Origin: CAWJHE01 sp964614855
GTDB taxonomy: Bacteria > Chloroflexota > Anaerolineae > Anaerolineales > UBA4823
Length of the DNA: 5,287 bases
Direction: 5' to 3'
Assembly: GCA_964614855.1 (NCBI GenBank)
Contig: CAZTMX010000202.1
Location: 1-5,287 of the forward strand
The translations under genes and the position numbers were made by a program. Positions 4,940 through 5,287 of this stretch are shown here, piece after piece. The notes below the pieces were generated by a model. It was not told the DNA's origin. It saw nothing but the letters and a program-made list of their open reading frames with translations, and made no database searches. Position 1 is the first letter of the stretch. The number at the start of each line of letters is the position of its first letter.

Positions 4940-5287
4940 CTAAACACCCCTGGGTTTGCGCGGTTTTTTCACCGGCGCAGCCTGGGGTGTTGTTTTTGCT
5001 GTAGGCGCTTTCTTTGCGCGTGGCGCTGCTTTTGCGTCAGGTTCTGCGCCAGGTTTTGCAGCGGCTTTTGCGGAAGATTTCGCTGCAGGTTTTGCGGCAG
5101 CTTTAGCGGCGGGTTCTACTGCAGCTTTTGCGGCAGGTTTAGCGGCAGGTTTTGCACTGCGTTTGCGCTTCTCCACAGGTTTACCTTCTCCGGGCCGGGG
5201 GGTTTCGAGCGGAACACTCAGGCTAATTACGTTATCTGCAGATTTTGTCTCGAGGATTGATTTTCCGCGCGCAGTACGAGTTTGCAG
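4940..5287 (-). CDS. C-terminal end of a GyrA/ParC-like protein with basic tail (partial)
   Basis: The reading frame is open to the window edge, so this is the last 115 residues of a larger protein. The in-frame GTG at 5174-5176 is not needed as a start. Visible residues 4-25 (RTARGKS...DNVISLSV) fit the blade pattern of the GyrA/ParC C-terminal beta-propeller, where R-x-T-x-G-V-x-L-I is followed by GD-x-V-x-S-L. That domain wraps DNA in gyrase and topoisomerase IV. A short linker (26-37) leads to EKRKR and then eleven tetrapeptides of the form Lys/Glu-Pro/Ala-Ala-Ala (46-89), ending in a Lys/Arg/Pro-rich tip (KKPRKPRGV). The tail is strongly basic and low in complexity, like histone H1, and should bind DNA. 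The propeller match covers only about 22 residues. Another DNA- or RNA-binding protein with a basic tail remains possible. Confidence 0.5.
   Translation of the reverse strand: MQTRTARGKSILETKSADNVISLSVPLETPRPGEGKPVEKRKRSAKPAAKPAAKAAVEPAAKAAAKPAAKSSAKAAAKPGAEPDAKAAPRAKKAPTAKTTPQAAPVKKPRKPRGV
5021..5152 (-). repeat. Eleven imperfect 12-bp repeats coding Lys/Ala/Pro tetrapeptides
   Basis: Within the partial minus-strand gene, residues 46-89 are eleven consecutive tetrads: KPAA, KPAA, KAAV, EPAA, KAAA, KPAA, KSSA, KAAA, KPGA, EPDA and KAAP. At the DNA level this is an imperfect 12-bp tandem repeat of GCGGCAGGTTTT-type units on the plus strand. Codons vary among copies, so the repeat is kept at the protein level and is not a recent perfect expansion. 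Copy number may still vary between strains. Confidence 0.8.

Noticed and set aside
5174..5176. GTG as the start of a 78-residue Lys/Ala-rich protein
   Set aside because: The frame stays open for 37 more codons to the edge with protein-like content, and no ribosome binding site is seen before the GTG.

Overview
The window looks like a piece of a Chloroflexota (probably Anaerolineae) chromosome. This is an inference from style, not a database match. The clues are extracytoplasmic proteins with Thr/Pro-rich 'TPTPT' linkers (three in this window), a two-cysteine LysM module, an LCP protein anchored as a lipoprotein, an FtsB/DivIC-like protein ending in a short Trp/Phe tail, and a seven-helix sensor kinase whose phosphoacceptor histidine is replaced by glutamine.

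Left part (1-800, minus strand). Two tRNA genes flank a small division-type gene. In transcription order these are tRNA-Leu(CAG), the FtsB/DivIC-like protein, and the initiator tRNA-fMet(CAU). Both tRNAs have near-consensus sigma-70 promoters of their own. tRNA-Leu is followed by a hairpin and T-run terminator, so the three are probably separate transcription units.

Middle intergenic region (about 800-1034). An AT-rich divergent promoter zone is followed, on the plus strand, by about 140 nt that can fold into nested long-range stems (862-867/983-988 and 872-880/963-971) and ends in CTTTTT. A perfect TATAAT box lies just upstream. A second promoter, an extended -10 TGCTATAAT, lies just past the T-run and 25 bp before the next gene. 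This is the best candidate for something undescribed: a small structured RNA or leader element that I could not assign to a known family.

Operon (1035-4886, plus strand). Three genes overlap tightly, by 8 nt and then 4 nt: a 7TM-GAF-HisKA/HATPase sensor protein with a degenerate H-box, a membrane-anchored LysM protein, and an LCP (LytR-CpsA-Psr) lipoprotein. Together they suggest envelope-linked sensing, cell-wall binding, and attachment of glycopolymers to the wall, expressed as one unit. A weak hairpin follows, shared with the convergent gene.

Right edge (4940-5287, minus strand). The C-terminal part of a larger protein enters from outside the window. Its first visible residues resemble a GyrA/ParC beta-propeller blade. 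It then ends in eleven Lys/Ala/Pro tetrapeptide repeats and a basic tip, like the tail of histone H1.
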